The translations under genes were made by a program, and so were the position numbers. Below are positions 63,132-64,000 of a stretch of DNA of 64,000 bases, piece after piece; position 1 is the first letter of the stretch; each line of letters opens with the position of its first letter. This stretch comes from [Pseudomonas] carboxydohydrogena (GTDB lineage Bacteria > Pseudomonadota > Alphaproteobacteria > Rhizobiales > Xanthobacteraceae), in NCBI RefSeq assembly GCF_029030725.1, contig NZ_CP113162.1:496001-560000 (forward strand). Direction: 5' to 3'. Under the pieces are notes generated by a model. The model did not search any database. It saw only the letters and a program-made list of their open reading frames with translations, and was not told where the DNA came from.

Positions 63132-63662
63132 ATGCGTACTGTCCTGATCGTTGCGATCATCATGGCCGCCTCCGGCAGCTATATAGCCAAGGTTGCCGAG
63201 CGGCTGGATCTTCCGTTGCCCGCGAAGGCCGATAGCCAGCCGGCGAAGGTGATGAATGCCTATGCCGCGATGCCGGACGCCTCTAGCGGGTCGCGCCGGG
63301 TGTCGCTGCGCTCCGACCGCAGCGGACACTTCCGCACCGAGGCGCGGGTCGATGGCCGCGATCTCGATTTTCTGGTCGATACCGGCGCGACCGTGATCGC
63401 GCTGACGCAGAAGGACGCGGAGCGGATCGGCATCCGCCCGTTCCTCAGCGACTACACCACCAGCGTGAACACCGCGAACGGTCCGGCGAAGGCCGCGCGC
63501 GCACGCATCAACCGCATCGATATCGGCGGCGTGGTGGTGCGCGATGTCGATGCGCTGGTGATGCCGGAAGGCGCGCTCCAGCAGAACCTGCTCGGCATGG
63601 CGTATCTGTCGAAGCTCAAGCGGTTTGAATACAGCAGCGGCAATCTGGTGCTGGAGCAGTAA
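63132..63662 (+). CDS. Membrane-anchored retroviral-type aspartic protease (TIGR02281 family)
   Basis: A 176-residue protein with an N-terminal helix (about 1-20, LIVAIIMAASGSYIA) and a single aspartic-protease domain. The active Asp lies in LDFLVDTGATVIALTQ (DTGA), and RINRIDIGGVVVRDVDALVMP and LLGMAYLSKLKRFEY complete the fold. Clan AA proteases of this type form homodimers and are common in Bradyrhizobium relatives; their substrates are unknown. It is separated from hrpB by 172 bp without an obvious terminator. Confidence 0.9.
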   Translation: MRTVLIVAIIMAASGSYIAKVAERLDLPLPAKADSQPAKVMNAYAAMPDASSGSRRVSLRSDRSGHFRTEARVDGRDLDFLVDTGATVIALTQKDAERIGIRPFLSDYTTSVNTANGPAKAARARINRIDIGGVVVRDVDALVMPEGALQQNLLGMAYLSKLKRFEYSSGNLVLEQ

Positions 63663-63674
63663 GCTCTCGCCTGG

Positions 63675-64000
63675 TCACATCCGCCGGAACACCACGCTGA
63701 GATTGTTGGCCGGCATCGGCGTCACCTCGGGCCCCGAGAATCCCGCCTCGCGCGCCAGCGCCGCCACATCGTCCAGTTGGCGAAGCCCCCATTGCGGGTT
63801 GCGCGACTTCAGGCTCGCGTCGAAGGCCTCGTTGCTGTCGGCGGTCACGACCTCCGTCTGCCGGTAGGGCCCGTAAAGATAAAACGGCGCGCCTTTCGCA
63901 AGAATTCGCCCGGCGTTGCGCATCAGCGCCTGCGTCGCCTCCCACGGCGAAATGTGGATCATGTTGATGCACAGCATCGCGTCGGCCTGCGCGATCGGCC
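63675..64000 (-). CDS. DUF938 SAM-dependent methyltransferase, C-terminal part
   Basis: The gene continues beyond the right edge. The visible about 108 residues carry DAMLCINMIHISPWEATQALM, ILAKGAPFYLYGPYR, FDASLKSRNPQWGLRQLDDV and AREAGFSGPEVTPMPANNLSVVF, which match the C-terminal half of the DUF938 family of class I methyltransferases. The AdoMet-binding motif lies outside the window. Substrate unknown. It converges with the aspartic protease gene (12 bp between stops). Confidence 0.85.
   Translation of the reverse strand, partial: PIAQADAMLCINMIHISPWEATQALMRNAGRILAKGAPFYLYGPYRQTEVVTADSNEAFDASLKSRNPQWGLRQLDDVAALAREAGFSGPEVTPMPANNLSVVFRRM

Overview
The window is high-GC DNA from an alphaproteobacterium, most likely of the Bradyrhizobium/Nitrobacter/Rhodopseudomonas/Afipia group. 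The basis is gene content and order: chvI-chvG-hprK-EIIA-HPr beside a divergent pckA, a DUF2865 protein, a retroviral-type aspartic protease, Irr-type iron boxes and bradyrhizobial-style GC-rich palindromic repeats. The species cannot be fixed from the sequence alone.

Positions 1 to about 27960 are an accessory island inserted in radC. The metal part (1-15.5 kb) holds the start of a CzcC-like outer-membrane protein, a P1B-4 metal ATPase with a VIT-family transporter behind two Irr-box-like palindromes, an HME-RND pump with its adaptor, a ChrB-type protein, an MFS transporter, a PAP2 phosphatase, a MerR regulator divergent from a ZntA-type ATPase, small envelope proteins, and a COG4280-like membrane protein facing an RpiR regulator. 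A QseBC-like two-component system follows. An IS21-family element (18968-21445) abuts the remains of a DnaQ-like exonuclease. The island ends in a nuclease group (CoiA-like, HNH, DUF1016/YhcG) and a tyrosine integrase whose stop overlaps the DUF1016 start. RadC loses its C-terminal catalytic end at the junction, so this is probably the integrase-side end; the other end lies left of position 1.

From 28 kb to the end the DNA looks like core chromosome: map, an MscS channel, a K+/H+ antiporter, a metal-chelate or corrinoid ABC importer, modABC with a separate Mop protein, a secreted rhodanese, mepA, yegP-like, lepA, the regulatory PTS (HPr, EIIA, HprK) with ChvGI, a HugZ-like protein, pckA, a NhaD-type antiporter with pyrE, a LysE exporter, polA, an acyltransferase, UDP-glucose dehydrogenase, hrpB, an aspartic protease and a partial DUF938 gene.

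The points most worth checking are the integrase-coupled nuclease group, the putative Irr-controlled iron-efflux operon, the internally duplicated COG4280-like protein with a HexR-like operator, the apparent hprK frameshift, and a palindromic repeat carried in frame inside polA. All function calls rest on motif recognition and gene context; no database search was run.
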